Assembly (NCBI GenBank): GCA_001600615.1
Contig: BCKK01000004.1
Location: 186,001 to 250,000 of the forward strand
Length of the DNA stretch: 64,000 nucleotides
DNA from: Dioszegia crocea
Taxonomy: Eukaryota > Basidiomycota > Tremellomycetes > Tremellales > Bulleribasidiaceae
Reading direction: 5' to 3'
Numbering within the stretch: position 1 is the first letter of the stretch; every line of letters starts with the position of its first letter. Shown here piece after piece: positions 46,208 to 57,086 of this stretch. The notes beneath the pieces were generated by a model. It was not told the origin of the DNA, ran no database searches, and saw only the letters and a list, made by a program, of their open reading frames with translations. The position numbers and the translations under genes are program-made.

Positions 46208-46307
46208 ATCGGTCAATGGTTATGAGCTGTCTACAGCTTCAGCAGCTCAACCCGGGCATCTTGCCTCTGCCCTTACCCCTCGCAGTCGATTTTCTTAGCT
46301 TGCGCAC

Positions 46308-46925
46308 CTACAACCGATCGCCTATTGCCGGATCTGGCATCTCGCGAGCCGATCCCTGGCTGTGTCCACCTGTGCTCCCATCTTCGACTGACCCTTCAGC
46401 TCCAGTGTCCTGATCAATGTCCTGGATAGGGCTCGCTCTGATCGGACCACGTTTCAGGTAGGCGATCAGGCGGCCCACATCTGCGGAGAAAACACGATGT
46501 GACTCTGTCCTCTGTTCCAGCTCACTCGTCAATTTCCTCAACGAGGGCAAAGCCTGCACTCAAGTCAGCACAGATATCTTACTTATAGTCCTGGAGGCTG
46601 GGCAGGAGCATCAAATTCGAGTACGTACCCCTGTTGATTCCGGATGTCTGTAGTGTGGTGTGCCATCGGACTTTGGCAGCTCGAGTTGGTCGAATGTTGC
46701 TCTTCCGATCTTCTCGACCTCGTCCTTCCCGTAAGTCTCCCACCGCTTCTGCCAGCTGATCTCGGGCCCGTCCGAGAAAGTCGATCGGATGTAGTCTGCG
46801 AGGGTCTTTTCAAGTGCTTCGAGCTCTTCGCGCTGCTTCAAATCGCTGGCATCAATGACATTGATTGCTTGTGCCAGTTGGGTGCGTTCGTTTTGGCTCG
46901 CGGTCGATTCCTTCCCAGGCGGCAT
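46308..46925 (-). CDS. Unrecognised gene (180 residues), coiled-coil-like
   Basis: Two exons, 46629-46925 and 46308-46553, separated by a 75-nt intron with a GTACGT donor and ctgacttgagtgcag acceptor; both are multiples of three. The product begins MPPGKESTASQNERTQLAQA and is acidic and strongly helical, with SDLKQREELEALEKTLADYI and SLRKLTSELEQRTESHRVFS. The C-terminus is Gly/Ser/Asp-rich. No family is recognised. It lies in a row of three unknown minus-strand genes; the segment around KRWETYGKDEVEKIGRATFD loosely resembles the C-terminal half of the gene at 44810-45403. Confidence 0.5.
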
Positions 46926-47387
46926 TGTATCTGGCGGTAGGGCTGGCAGTCTCGAAGGAGCGCGGATCTTGAGCGGGTGTACGTGCAAACCGTCAACGAT
47001 GGATGGGTGGTGTGGCAGGATATTGGTCAGTACGGTTGAATGATCACCTTTCCCCTCCCCGCTTTGCAAACTTCAGAACCCCTGACTTCTGAAAGGAGGT
47101 CAAAAGCCCTTCCTATCATAAACTTTTACGCGTCGCAACCACGGATGCAAGTTTAGCATAATCAGTGACATTTGTGACTGACACAGCCGTACAGATCGAT
47201 AGCGCGAAAATGTGAGTCCGACAGTCGAGCATGATGACGAGAGGTCAGTGCCGTGATGAGTTGCGATGACCTCATGAGTGAGATGTGAGCCAATATCCAG
47301 GCTCTCTGATCAGCTGCAATCTGCCTCATATCGAAAGCTCCCCGCCCCTCCAGCTTACTTTGCATGGAGGAGTTCTCGTTCAGCCCT
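46926..47387. other. Intergenic between unknown gene and WSS1
   Basis: This holds the upstream region of the gene at 46925 and the 3' flank of WSS1, both on the minus strand. Nothing else is supported. Confidence 0.4.
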
Positions 47388-48966
47388 TCAACCGAAACTC
47401 CTAACCACCCCACATCCTCCACAAGACCACCTCTCCCAGCTTTCAGGCCCTTCCCCACACACAGCGCAAAACCACCCTTCCGCAATCCCCAACCCTGACC
47501 CTTTCCCTGCCACCCCGAAAACGACATCACCGCCCCCTGATCCTGATGCGCTGACAGCTGGTATGATTCCAGCAGGACGTTCTGTCGCGCAGGCATCACA
47601 CGAGAGATGATGAACGGGGTTGAGGAGGGTACATATTGGGCAGGACCATTCGGTTGGATGTGATATCGGAGGTTTTGGTCGATGTGGGGGTTGGGTAGAG
47701 GGTCTGGTTGATGAAGATGGGAGAGGGGTAGGTTTGGTGGAGGGGACTTTGGGTTGGAGTGTGGGTTTTGAAGGGGATTTGGACGGTCCAGCTTTTGATT
47801 GGGAATGGGGTATTCGAGCTGAAACCGATGCTGGATCCGGATGGGATGAGCCCACTTGCTCCGTCTTGACCCGAACAGCTCTGTCGGGCAGTACTGCCGG
47901 CGTCGTATCCGGTCGTTTCGTCGGAACTGACGAAGGACCAGCTTGTGACCCCTCATCATCATCATCTCCCGTCAAATCAATAGCATCCACCCCTACACTC
48001 TCCTCAGCCGCCTTCCGCACTTCCTCATCGACCGAAGTCGATCCCTCGGCTGAACAAGCTTTATCGTCCCTTATTCTCCTTTCAGCAGCCTGTATCGTCA
48101 GCCCAAGTCCATTCCCCGATCGAGCGGTATACATACCTCAGCTAAAACCTCCCGAATCGTCCGTCCTGCTGTTCCCTTCCCACCCAAAACACCGCCCTTC
48201 CCAATCTTGCGCTGGGCCGCTAGTCGTCTTTCGGCAGCTTGGAGACCGGTCAATCGGCCGGCGTACTCGTCTCGCTTTATCCCGGCAACTTTGTTGCCGT
48301 CCGAGTGGAAGCCGTCGCCTGAGGTGTCAGCTGGTGCCTTCGATGTTCCACACACTGGCTCGAAATTATACGTGAAACTTCAACTTACCTGAGAATCCCT
48401 TCCTCTTTAGCTCGTAGTACTCTTCTTCGAGCTCCCCAAGAAGCTTATAGAAGCTAGCGTCATGGGGTCCAAATTGGTTGTGTGTTAACTGCACCTGTCA
48501 GCTTATAGCCCGGGCCAGCTTCATACTCCAGTAGAGGCCATAGCGAAACTGATAGCTCACCTCATGTAGCATAACCAACACGAGCTGATCGTATTCATAA
48601 AATGTATCTGTAGCGCCTGGCGGTCTCAGTCGCAAGTTGATCCGTTGACCTCGATTCATATTGTTTCCGAGTAAAGAAGGATCTGAAGGGAGGAACTGAA
48701 TGATCAGTAAGAGGTACGTGTCTTCGATAGCTGATCAGACTGCGAAGGCACTGGCGGACTTGCTCACTTCTGCTAAGATCCCGACTTTCCAGCTTCGTTT
48801 GTTCATGATTGGCTTCACTTGACTTGCTATCTTCTCGAGAAGGGGTCTTCAGCCAAGTCAGCTTAGATGCTTTATGCAGTTACACTCGCACGAGAACCAT
48901 AGCTCACCTAGCCTCATCCGACTTGGGCCGCTTGGGCAGGTGCTCGAACCTTCCAATCAACGACAT
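47388..48966 (-). CDS. WSS1: DNA-dependent metalloprotease WSS1 (WLM domain)
   Basis: Wss1/SPRTN-type protease that removes DNA-protein crosslinks and acts with SUMO and Cdc48. Seven exons (48908-48966, 48768-48846, 48561-48695, 48389-48488, 48137-48318, 47388-48089 with all phases consistent; six junction-checked segments listed) give 418 residues. The WLM domain shows KPIMNKRSWKVGILAEFLP, RGQRINLRLRP, the zinc protease motif HELTHNQFGPHD (the first His-Glu pair meets the rest across a splice junction) and the KGFSGDGF segment. Downstream are a SUMO-interacting-type motif with acid tail (VDAIDLTGDDDDE), a Ser/Pro-rich linker, a RanBP2-type zinc finger WSCPICTLLNPVHHLSCDAC, and a second, divergent four-Cys finger (WFCAVCGEGPESWERWSCGG). 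HIS4 starts 290 bp away on the other strand. Confidence 0.92.
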
Positions 48967-49255
48967 ACTGCGCGGGACGTATTGGTTCGTTCGGTGTGTT
49001 TGAAAAGCTCAGCGATCAGACCACCCCTTTATGTCTCTGAGAAGCGACACGTCTGCGACCCAGGTGATACCGACCGATGACCGAGTGATAGGTATAGTTG
49101 AACGCTTATCAAGCCCCCACTTCGGGTGGACGATCTGAGTGGAGGCACGCACGGACTTGTTGCCTTTTTCAGGCACGGTTCAGAAATCGGAACACCGAGT
49201 CGGATCGGGCCTCAAAATTCCATCTCTTACCATCCATCTACCCCACAATCCAAAA

Positions 49256-51983
49256 ATGGCACCCTTCATAGCCCTCATTGACCCCTCCTCACCCCCGCTC
49301 ATTGCATCTCTGGCAGTGCTCGGTCCCCTGCTCATTCCATCCGGCCTTATCCGGGCTGTAGTCTCCACGCTACCCGCCGGAACGAGTTATTACGCCCTTC
49401 TCGAATCGGGTGACGATGTAATTGCTATCCTGGATGCTGGAGCTGCTAAAGTTGTCGTCAGCCAGACACAGGCGGAAGAAGTTAAGGGGTCTGTCTCGGG
49501 AGATCGGTTGATTGTCAGGGTTGCCCAACCGGGCGCTCAGGATGGTTACGCTGGGATTTTCGTCGCGGGTTCAACAGCCCCAGAGAAGATTTCTGGCGAT
49601 CTTGAGGTACTCTATCAACCTACATCCCCTTCCCCATCTACTATCCTAAACTTCGTCAAGTCTCACCCGCACCTCACCCCCGTCATCCCCTCTACGCTCC
49701 TCACTACCGCCTCCACCACCACCTCCCACCTCTCCCTCTCCGACCTCATCCTCGCTCGGCTCATCTCGGACCGACCTGACGGCCTCTTCCCCACCCTAGT
49801 CACCTCAGCGACTAACCACCGCTCCCTCGGCCTCGTCTATTCCTCCGCTGAGTCAATCGCCGAAACCATCAAAACCGGTCGAGGGGTCTACCAATCCCGT
49901 AAGCACGGACTATGGCGGAAAGGGGAGACATCCGGTGCGACCCAAGAGATCGTTTCCATCCGGATGGACTGTGATTCCGACGCATTACTGTACGAAGTCA
50001 TCCAGCACGGCTCGGGATTCTGCCACTTGCCCCAGCCTACCTGCTTTGGTCAATTGGACGGGTTGGCGAAGCTTGAATCTACCCTTGTTGGGCGGATGGC
50101 AGATGCGCCAGAGGGCAGCTACACCAAGCGACTCTTCACGGATGAGAAACTCCTCCGGGCGAAAATCCTCGAAGAGGCACAAGAGCTATGTGATGCCGAA
50201 AAGAAGGAGGACGTAGCGTTTGAAGCTGCCGATCTGGTTTACTTTGCCCTAGCGCGATGTATCTCCAAAGGCGTCAGTCTGGTGGATATTGAGAGGGCTT
50301 TAGACGCCAAGAGTCTCAAAGTCAGCAGGAGGGCGGGCAATGCGAAACCCGCCTTTGAGGAGAAGGTCAATTCGACAGTCTCAGCAGTAACCAACCCTAT
50401 AACGAAGGAAACGGAAACTGTCACTCCCGAATCTAAACCTACCGAACCCGTCCCCGCATCTTTCCCTACCACTTCCACACCCTCGGAACCTCCTATCAAA
50501 ATGCGATCAGTCAACCTCTCTTCCCTCTCCCCTACCGAAACGAAAGCCCTTCTCCTTCGTCCCGTCCTCAACTCCTTATCCATGATTGATAAAGTCAAAC
50601 CTATCGTAGCTCGCGTACGGACCGAAGGCGATGCGGGTTTAAAGGCAATGACGAAGCAATTCGATAAGGCGAATTTATCCTCCAATGTCCTTCGTCCTCC
50701 TTTCGCTACTCCCTCATCCGATGTCCTACCCCAAAACGTCCGCGAAGCTATTGATGCGGCATACGAGAATGTGCGCAAATTCCATGCGGCGCAGGTGGAC
50801 GGGAAGGTCCTGGAGGTAGAGACGATGCCCGGGATTGTCTGCTCGCGCTTCGCCCGCCCTATCGCTAGGGTCGGGATCTACGTTCCGGGCGGAACGGCCG
50901 TCTTGCCTTCGACAGCCATCATGCTGGGTGTTCCGGCGCAAGTGGCAGGTTGCAAGGAGATCGTGCTGGCTACTCCTCCCAGGCCCGATGGATCGATCTC
51001 GCCCGAAGTGCTCTATGTTGCCAAGTTGGCGGGTGTGACTTGTATCCTCAAAGCGGGTGGAGCGCAGGCTGTGGCGGCAATGGCGTACGGGACGGACGAG
51101 GTCCCCAAGGTTGACAAGATCTTTGGACCGGGGAATCAATGGGTGACTGCAGCCAAGATGTTGGTGCAGAATGATACGGACGCGTTAGTGGGGATAGATA
51201 TGCCGGCTGGTCCTTCTGAAGTACTGGTATGTCCCCTTTTATCGAAATCTAGACCGCACTGACCCCCCAGGTCATTGCAGACCACACTGCCAACCCAATC
51301 TTCGTAGCCTCCGACCTCCTCTCTCAAGCAGAGCACGGCACAGACTCTCAAGTCGTCCTCGTCGCTATCGACCTCTCTGACGATCTCTTATCCGAGATTG
51401 AATCTCAAATCGATATCCAAGCGCGCGCTCTGCCTAGGGTGGCAATTGCCAAAGAGGCCATTAAGAAGAGTATCATTGTTCGAGTGGCGTCATTGGAGAA
51501 AGGGATGGGTTTCAGTAATGAGTATGCGCCAGAGCATCTTATTTTGCATTTGGAGGATAGTAAAGGTGCGGTAGCGTCTGTTGAGAATGCGGGAAGTGTG
51601 TTTGTTGGGGCTTTCTCACCTGAATCGTGAGTACAAGATCCTCATCACACCTTGTTCTTCCTCTTGTCCTCTACCCGTTGTGCTTTCTCTTATCTTTTAC
51701 CTCCTATTCTTCCCCCCCTTTCGCTCGACAATCTGAAGTACTTTGCTGATATGACAGATGTGGCGACTACGCCTCAGGCACAAATCACACTCTACCCACA
51801 AACGGTTTCGCGCGTCAATTCTCAGGCGTCAACACCCTTTCATTCCAGAAACACATCACCTCACAGGAATTGACCAAAGAGGGATTAAGGAAATTGGGTC
51901 CGGTCGTCATCACCCTGGCTGAAAGGGAAGGATTGGAGGCCCACGCGAATGCTGTAAGGGTTAGATTGGCAGCGCTGGAATAG
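49256..51983 (+). CDS. HIS4: Histidine biosynthesis trifunctional protein HIS4
   Basis: One polypeptide catalyses phosphoribosyl-AMP cyclohydrolase, phosphoribosyl-ATP pyrophosphohydrolase and histidinol dehydrogenase, steps 2, 3 and the last two of histidine synthesis. Exons 49256-51226, 51271-51626 and 51758-51983 give 850 residues. Visible are the cyclohydrolase region ([33 protein letters not shown]), the pyrophosphohydrolase helix ([32 protein letters not shown]) and histidinol dehydrogenase ([44 protein letters not shown], the zinc-site LLSQAEHG, and the closing [12 protein letters not shown]). A Ser/Thr/Pro-rich linker joins the enzymes around residues 385-420. The ATG at 49256 is preferred over an upstream in-frame GTG. 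WSS1 shares the upstream region. Confidence 0.96.
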
Positions 51984-52141
51984 AGGAGATTAGAGTATAG
52001 AAGGATTATCGCGGTGAGAGTATGGGAGTGAAGGTATAAACAGGGCCAGATAGTCATATGGTCCGGTAGCTCAGATCTAGTACCCTATGTTAATCATATG
52101 CAGAGTATCTACGGCAATCCTGCTAAATCTTTACTGTACGC

Positions 52142-53241
52142 TCATTCTAGTCGATACTAAGTCGCGCCCGTCCTGATCCGGCGTTATGGACACACTGACC
52201 TTTCCCGTCCAGGCTGTAACGCATCATACAACGACTCGCTTTACATTGCCCTCCAGCACAGGTATAGGCACCCATTGGCGCACCTCTTAAAGTCGAACAG
52301 CTGATATGTCAGAACGAACAAGGATGTATCGCAGCAACTGATGAAGGGGTAGACTCACTCGGTCCCTATGGATGTGGCATTGCTGCTCCCGTATACGCCG
52401 TATAGACACCCTCCGCATGATTCTAGCTCTGTCGAAGGGTCGATACACTGATCATCAGCAATGACTGTAATCCAAAAGGAAAGTACTCACCTCATACCCA
52501 TCAGTACGAGGCACGACGCACGCCACCATAGGAGCCGGGCACAGCTCAGACGTCACCATAGCGGCCTGAGCAACCGCCAATCAAGCATTCCGCCTATATA
52601 TCCCCGACGCGGTAGCTGCATCACTACGAGCGAATCGGAATGCCGAGCTCGGACCACATATGGCCCGTGCGACCGCCGGCGCTTCACCAACGGAGGAATA
52701 ACAATCGCATCGTGGTGAACTATCTGCGTTACTGAGCTTGATGACCTCGAGTACTGAAGACTGGGCGCAAGTCGTAAAGCAGTCTTCGACCTCATCGTAG
52801 GGGACTCTGGCTCGCTGGATAGCGTAACAGCCTTCAAGGATGAAGGAGGTGCCTAGGCGGAAGATTGAGAAGTGGTTGGTTGAGGCGCAGACGCCAGGCT
52901 CGGCGATGCTCTTGGAAAGTTCTAAGAAGCGAAATGAAGGGAGATCGGAGAGACAAACGCAGTTGGGACCGCTTGACCCTAAGGCACCGTACTGGCTGTA
53001 TAGTCCGGTGACTTTGGGGAATGTGAGTCGGCAGTGATTCTATTCCGTCAGCTGATATCCGGGCATAACAGTCAAAGCTTGTACTTACCGCACAAAGAGA
53101 TGACGAGGCTACCGATGTGTCGGAACCAGAAACGACATTTCCGCCTCCAGTGCTACGACAGCCAACGAAGGTATCGGCTGCACTAACGCAATATGCGAGG
53201 AGTACCGCTGTGAAGAGAGCGGGGAGTATGATCTTTGGCAT
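52142..53241 (-). CDS. CPL1-like secreted cysteine-rich protein, with in-frame TGA
   Basis: Five exons (53089-53241, 52491-53039, 52359-52447, 52200-52285, 52142-52146) keep one frame for 293 codons, but that frame has a single TGA at 52581-52583. The N-terminus MPKIILPALFTAVLLAYCVS is a signal peptide. The first part has paired cysteines (GCRSTGGG, CVCLSDLPSF, EGCYAIQ, DCFTTC, CDCYSSVG). After the TGA comes a CPL1-type domain: CPAPMVACVVPRTDGYE, then CIDPSTELESCGGCLYG, then YTCAGGQCKASRCM. This Cys pattern is typical of Tremellomycete secreted Cpl1-like proteins. The last exon is just 5 nt (2 nt plus the stop). If the TGA is real, translation yields only the N-terminal ~198 residues; pseudogene, read-through, a missed intron and sequencing error remain open. 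Confidence 0.7.
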
Positions 53242-54119
53242 TTTGACTGGGATGAGAGGATGTCAATGGCAGAAGTCAGATGATAAAGTCAGTGTACAAA
53301 TATATGGGTCATGTTAGGGCTATCATGATTGGCACGGTGAAGGGGTAAGAAAAGTGAGCGATGACGACGCGTCATACTGATCAACAAGGCGCACCGATAA
53401 GAAACACGTCAAAACTCCGAGATTGATCAGATACTGAAAGCAGCGTGTACGGAAGGCGATATAAGAGCCTTTAGATTTGGCCATACCTCCTCTCCACACA
53501 CAGTATGTAAGACCTTGAGGCCTCCTTGAAACACAAGGTGTGGGGATTCCTCAAACACATCAGGGTCATGAAACACTCTTGAAACGCTATAAATCGCTAC
53601 TTTGGGTAATGATTTCTTGGCACCGATGTTTGAAAATTAGGCGCCGAGAGCCGCACACCTCTCCACAGTATGTTACTGATGCGCAGGTTTGCTTGTCAGT
53701 GTGGAATCTCCTAACGGCTACTGTTAGGAATACTGGCCGATCGAGGTCCAACGTCCCACCTCGATACTGTAGTATGGGACATCCTGAGCGCGGTCTCGGA
53801 AACAAATGCAGTTCGATGGGTGAGGGCGGATGCCGTGGAGTTTCGCGCTTTTGCTCTGTATTTACTTCAACGCGAATGGGCTACCCTTGTGTGCCATATC
53901 AGATATCTCGCTATGCCCCACCATCCACTCCTTGTCGAGTTATCAAGACCAGCAGGGCGACCTTTTGAGCTTTTGTATTTTCCTGCGCACGGACTAGCGT
54001 GTTTACCGGCTATGATAAACCCGGGAAATCCGGCCTCACCCCATCCTTCCCCAGCCTCGTACTCGTGCATCACCACTCCTCTATCTCTTCCCTCTCATCC
54101 CCCCTCCTAGTCACAGACC
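53242..54119. other. Divergent promoter region, gene-poor
   Basis: The CPL1-like gene (-) and the dehydrogenase (+) read away from this 878-bp gap. Open frames inside are short and unsupported. No TATA box is convincing. Confidence 0.45.
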
Positions 54120-55115
54120 ATGCAAGTTCAAGACCTATTCGATGTCAAGGGGAAGATCGTTCTCGTCACCGGCGGTGGACGAGGGGTTGGAGAAATGGTC
54201 TGTTTCCCCTTCTACCCCCACTTGGGCTGAGCTGATATCATCAGATTGCCACGGGATTCGTCGCGAACGGCGCCAAAGTCTACATCTCATCCCGTGATGC
54301 GAAAGCCTGTAATGAGACGGCTTCCCGCTTGACAAAGATGGGACCGGGCGAGTGTATTGCAATTCCGGGCGATTTGGCAAAGTTTGATGAGTGCGTCAAG
54401 CTTGTCAAGGAGTTGGAGAAGCGCGAGAAGGCTTTACACGTTCTGGTAAGTCCATACAGATGCTCTGTGTCACCTTGTGGAGAGCTCTGTTCTGATGACA
54501 TAGGTCAATAATTCTGGAGCAACATGGGGCGAACCCCTAGCCGACTACCCCGATAACGCCTGGTCCAAGCTTCTCACTTTGAACGTCCAGCGTGTGTTCA
54601 CTTTGACGCAGAAGCTGCTGCCTCTCTTGGAGAAGGGTGCTGGGGCAGATGGTGTCGGGCGGATCATCAACGTGAGTGGATTCCGAAAGCGCAGACCTAA
54701 ATAGCACGTTAGCTGACTTTGCAGATTGGATCAATCAACGGCGAGAGTGTACCAGGAATGGAGACCTACGCGTACTCAGCTTCCAAAGCCGCACTACACC
54801 AGTACGTTTCACTCCATCTTATACATATGACCCTTGCTGACACCCAGGCTATCTAAGCACCTTGCATCCCAGCTCGGTCCCCGAATAACAGTAAACACCC
54901 TCGCCCTTGGCCCCTTCCGCTCCAAGATGATGGCGGCCACTCTCGACTCTTTCGAATCGGAGATTGCGGCTTCACTGCCCATGCAGAAGATTGGCAGTCC
55001 TGAGGATGTCGCCGCGGCGTGTTTGTGGCTCAGTGGGAAGGGCGGGAAATGGGTTACGGGTACTGTGGTCCCGATTGATGGGGGAAGTTTGGTCTTTGCC
55101 AAGTCTAAGATGTAG
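54120..55115 (+). CDS. Short-chain dehydrogenase/reductase
   Basis: Classical SDR, NAD(P)-dependent oxidoreductase. Exons 54120-54197, 54245-54445, 54504-54671, 54725-54801 and 54848-55115 give 263 residues, the normal family length. Landmarks are the cofactor motif TGGGRGVG (about residue 18-25), NNSG in place of NNAG, the catalytic serine in IGSINGES, the active-site YSASK (Tyr and Lys), and a C-terminal TGTVVPIDGG. ALGPFRSKMM follows the usual PG segment. The first intron has a GTCTGT donor, a weak match to consensus, but the joined frame GVGEM-IATGF is exactly as in the family. It resembles fungal reductases annotated as 3-oxoacyl-ACP-reductase-like or gluconate-5-dehydrogenase-like; the substrate cannot be told. 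Confidence 0.9.
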
Positions 55116-55402
55116 GGAGGGAGGTTGGGAATGGGTATGATTAAGTGTCGGGGATCGTATGGTATGTCTCGATTTCGTCACCCGGCATACTCGTATGGGA
55201 GAAGTCGGAGGATGAGACTGACTATGATCACTCTGACTATCAGCTGACAGTGGTCAGCCCGGAACTTCACCTAGCTAAAGCAAATGTCGCTTGTGTGCAA
55301 TAACATACATCGACAAAGTTGCATGCAGGCCTAATCGATAGATACTCAATATTGACACGTCCAAACCAAGCTGACTCTCGCTCGCCATCCTCGTTGACAC
55401 AA

Positions 55403-55948
55403 CTATTTGCCATCCTCCTGCTCCGTCCCTAGACTCTGTCGATAGCCACACTTCAAGGTGAAGCCGCCCCTGGACGGCCCATTGCACCTATCCCCATCAC
55501 CGTCCGTCCATCCATCCTCGATGAACAGATCTTCCCCCTGCCAGGAACAAAGCAGGCGGTCGGGCGATTTGCCATCGAGGAAATCGTGAACCAGCTTTTC
55601 AAACATCCAGGCGTGTGAGACGAAATTGAAGAGTTTGGTGACCGTATTCCGCTCCCTCCAATCTCGGCGCTCTCTTTCGGTCTTGGCCATCAGGCGTTCG
55701 CGAGTCTCACCGATCATGCCCACCCTTCGTCTGAGTTCGAATGACCGAGTCGGATCGGCGAGGGATGTGCAGTATATCGTGAGGAGGGAGTAGGGCAAAG
55801 CAGACGTGCAATTCAGCTCCTTGTCCGCTTGGTACTTCCATGTGATGCCATGCTGATTGACCACCACTTGGTCAGTGGTTTTCCCGGCTTCTGGGTTGTA
55901 TCTGGAGGAAGAGGCCATCGTGAAGTCTTTCGACGGTGTGTCGGTCAT
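55403..55948 (-). CDS. Hypothetical protein (181 residues)
   Basis: A single-exon frame from the ATG at 55948; the frame stays open upstream without an ATG-supported start of better quality. The protein is hydrophilic and mixed charged, with RERLMAKTERERRDWRERNT as a basic/acidic helix, HAWMFEKLVHDFLDGKSPDR and an acidic GEDLFIEDGWTDGDGD. No signal peptide, membrane helix or known domain is visible. Its left neighbour on the plus strand is the SDR gene, 287 bp away and convergent. It is likely a real lineage-specific gene because codon use and amino acid balance look normal. Confidence 0.5.
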   Translation of the reverse strand: MTDTPSKDFTMASSSRYNPEAGKTTDQVVVNQHGITWKYQADKELNCTSALPYSLLTIYCTSLADPTRSFELRRRVGMIGETRERLMAKTERERRDWRERNTVTKLFNFVSHAWMFEKLVHDFLDGKSPDRLLCSWQGEDLFIEDGWTDGDGDRCNGPSRGGFTLKCGYRQSLGTEQEDGK

Positions 55949-57086
55949 TGGATGAGAGGGGGCGCCGATGTGTTCAATGTGGTGAAAGATATGATACTGT
56001 GCGCGGTGTCTTCTTACAAAGAGAGCTGGCTGACTGGTGGTTATTGGCGTTCGGGAAAAGAGGTTCGAAGGGAATGAGAGTAGCGAGAGGTGGGACGACG
56101 GGAGGGCAGCGCTTATGTACCAGGCCGTCCTCCCCAAGCCGGCCTCAGCCTTGACAACATCCATTCTCCTACAGCGCAGCCCCCCGGCATCAAAATCTCT
56201 GGACTGAAAGGACGATATCCCCCCACCAGAACAGGAGGCAGCAGTGTCAGCACGCCATGGACGCCACTGGACCCTTTCGAAGCTGTCCCCGTGGCCCTCA
56301 AACAAGTCACAGATTGTCCCTGTCTAGGGACGCGGGGTCACCGATCAACGACCAAGCTAATGTTTGTGTCGAGCACCCCGACGAAAGTTGCCTTCGACTG
56401 ATACGTCATTCGCCATCCCACGTCCAGCGAAATCTGCGCACAGTGCATCTTGTTTGGAGTTGCACGGCAAAAGCGCCGCTGCCCAGGTCAACCGGTGTAC
56501 GATTCCTACATTCACAAGCTTCTCAAGCTTCGCAGGGTCTACCGCAGCCAGTGCCGTCCATCGTGTGTCTCCGTGATGATGGTACAGATGACCTCATCGT
56601 GGACGACGAAGACTCCCTTTAACGGTCACACCCGTGCAGCCACTGCTCTCTCACGCGTCTGAGAGAGTGTACATGTACATACCAGCCGAACCTCGCACTG
56701 CGGCGTTCTTACCGTCGGCGTGGACCCCGTGGAAGCCACGCTCCGTGCATGTGTGGTTCTTACGCGTACCGGGCAGAGTCTGCCAGTCCCTGTAGATCAA
56801 AGGATCACGACTGTGAGCTAGGGGGACCTGACATCAGGAAGGGGCTGATCCATTTGGGTCGTACTGGCCTAATACCCAGGGGGCAAATGAAGTGTAACCG
56901 GCCCCACCTTTTCTCCTTCCCTCTGCCAACAACCACAAGTATCTTCGCCGTCTGTCACACCACCTCCCATCCACTGGCCGCCATTACGCTCAACCAGCAC
57001 ACCATCAATTCCTCTCACATTCCACCCAGCTGTTCGCGCTTGAATTCGAAGCGGCAAATCGATCATTCCGCACGACAATCGTTACT
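55949..57086. other. Gene-poor divergent interval
   Basis: Flanked by a minus-strand gene on the left and a plus-strand gene on the right, both reading away. Open frames up to about 120 codons occur, but they lack splice logic and family resemblance. A C/T-rich leader-like stretch precedes the ATG at 57087. Confidence 0.45.

Noticed and set aside
47162..47965. 267-codon minus-strand frame overlapping WSS1
   Set aside because: It lies in another frame of the WSS1 final exon, which carries the zinc-finger cysteines and correct splicing.
49139..49255. In-frame extension of HIS4 upstream of its ATG
   Set aside because: The upstream start is GTG; the ATG at 49256 begins MAPFIALID with an A-rich context and matches the expected N-terminus.
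52574..52620. An intron (gtcgggg...gctcag) to remove the TGA in the CPL1-like gene
   Set aside because: The donor is poor and the joined frame runs into another stop (CTA TGG TGA).
55949..56305. Upstream in-frame extension of the hypothetical gene at 55403-55948
   Set aside because: The extra residues have unstructured, leader-like composition, and an ATG at 55948 is adequate.
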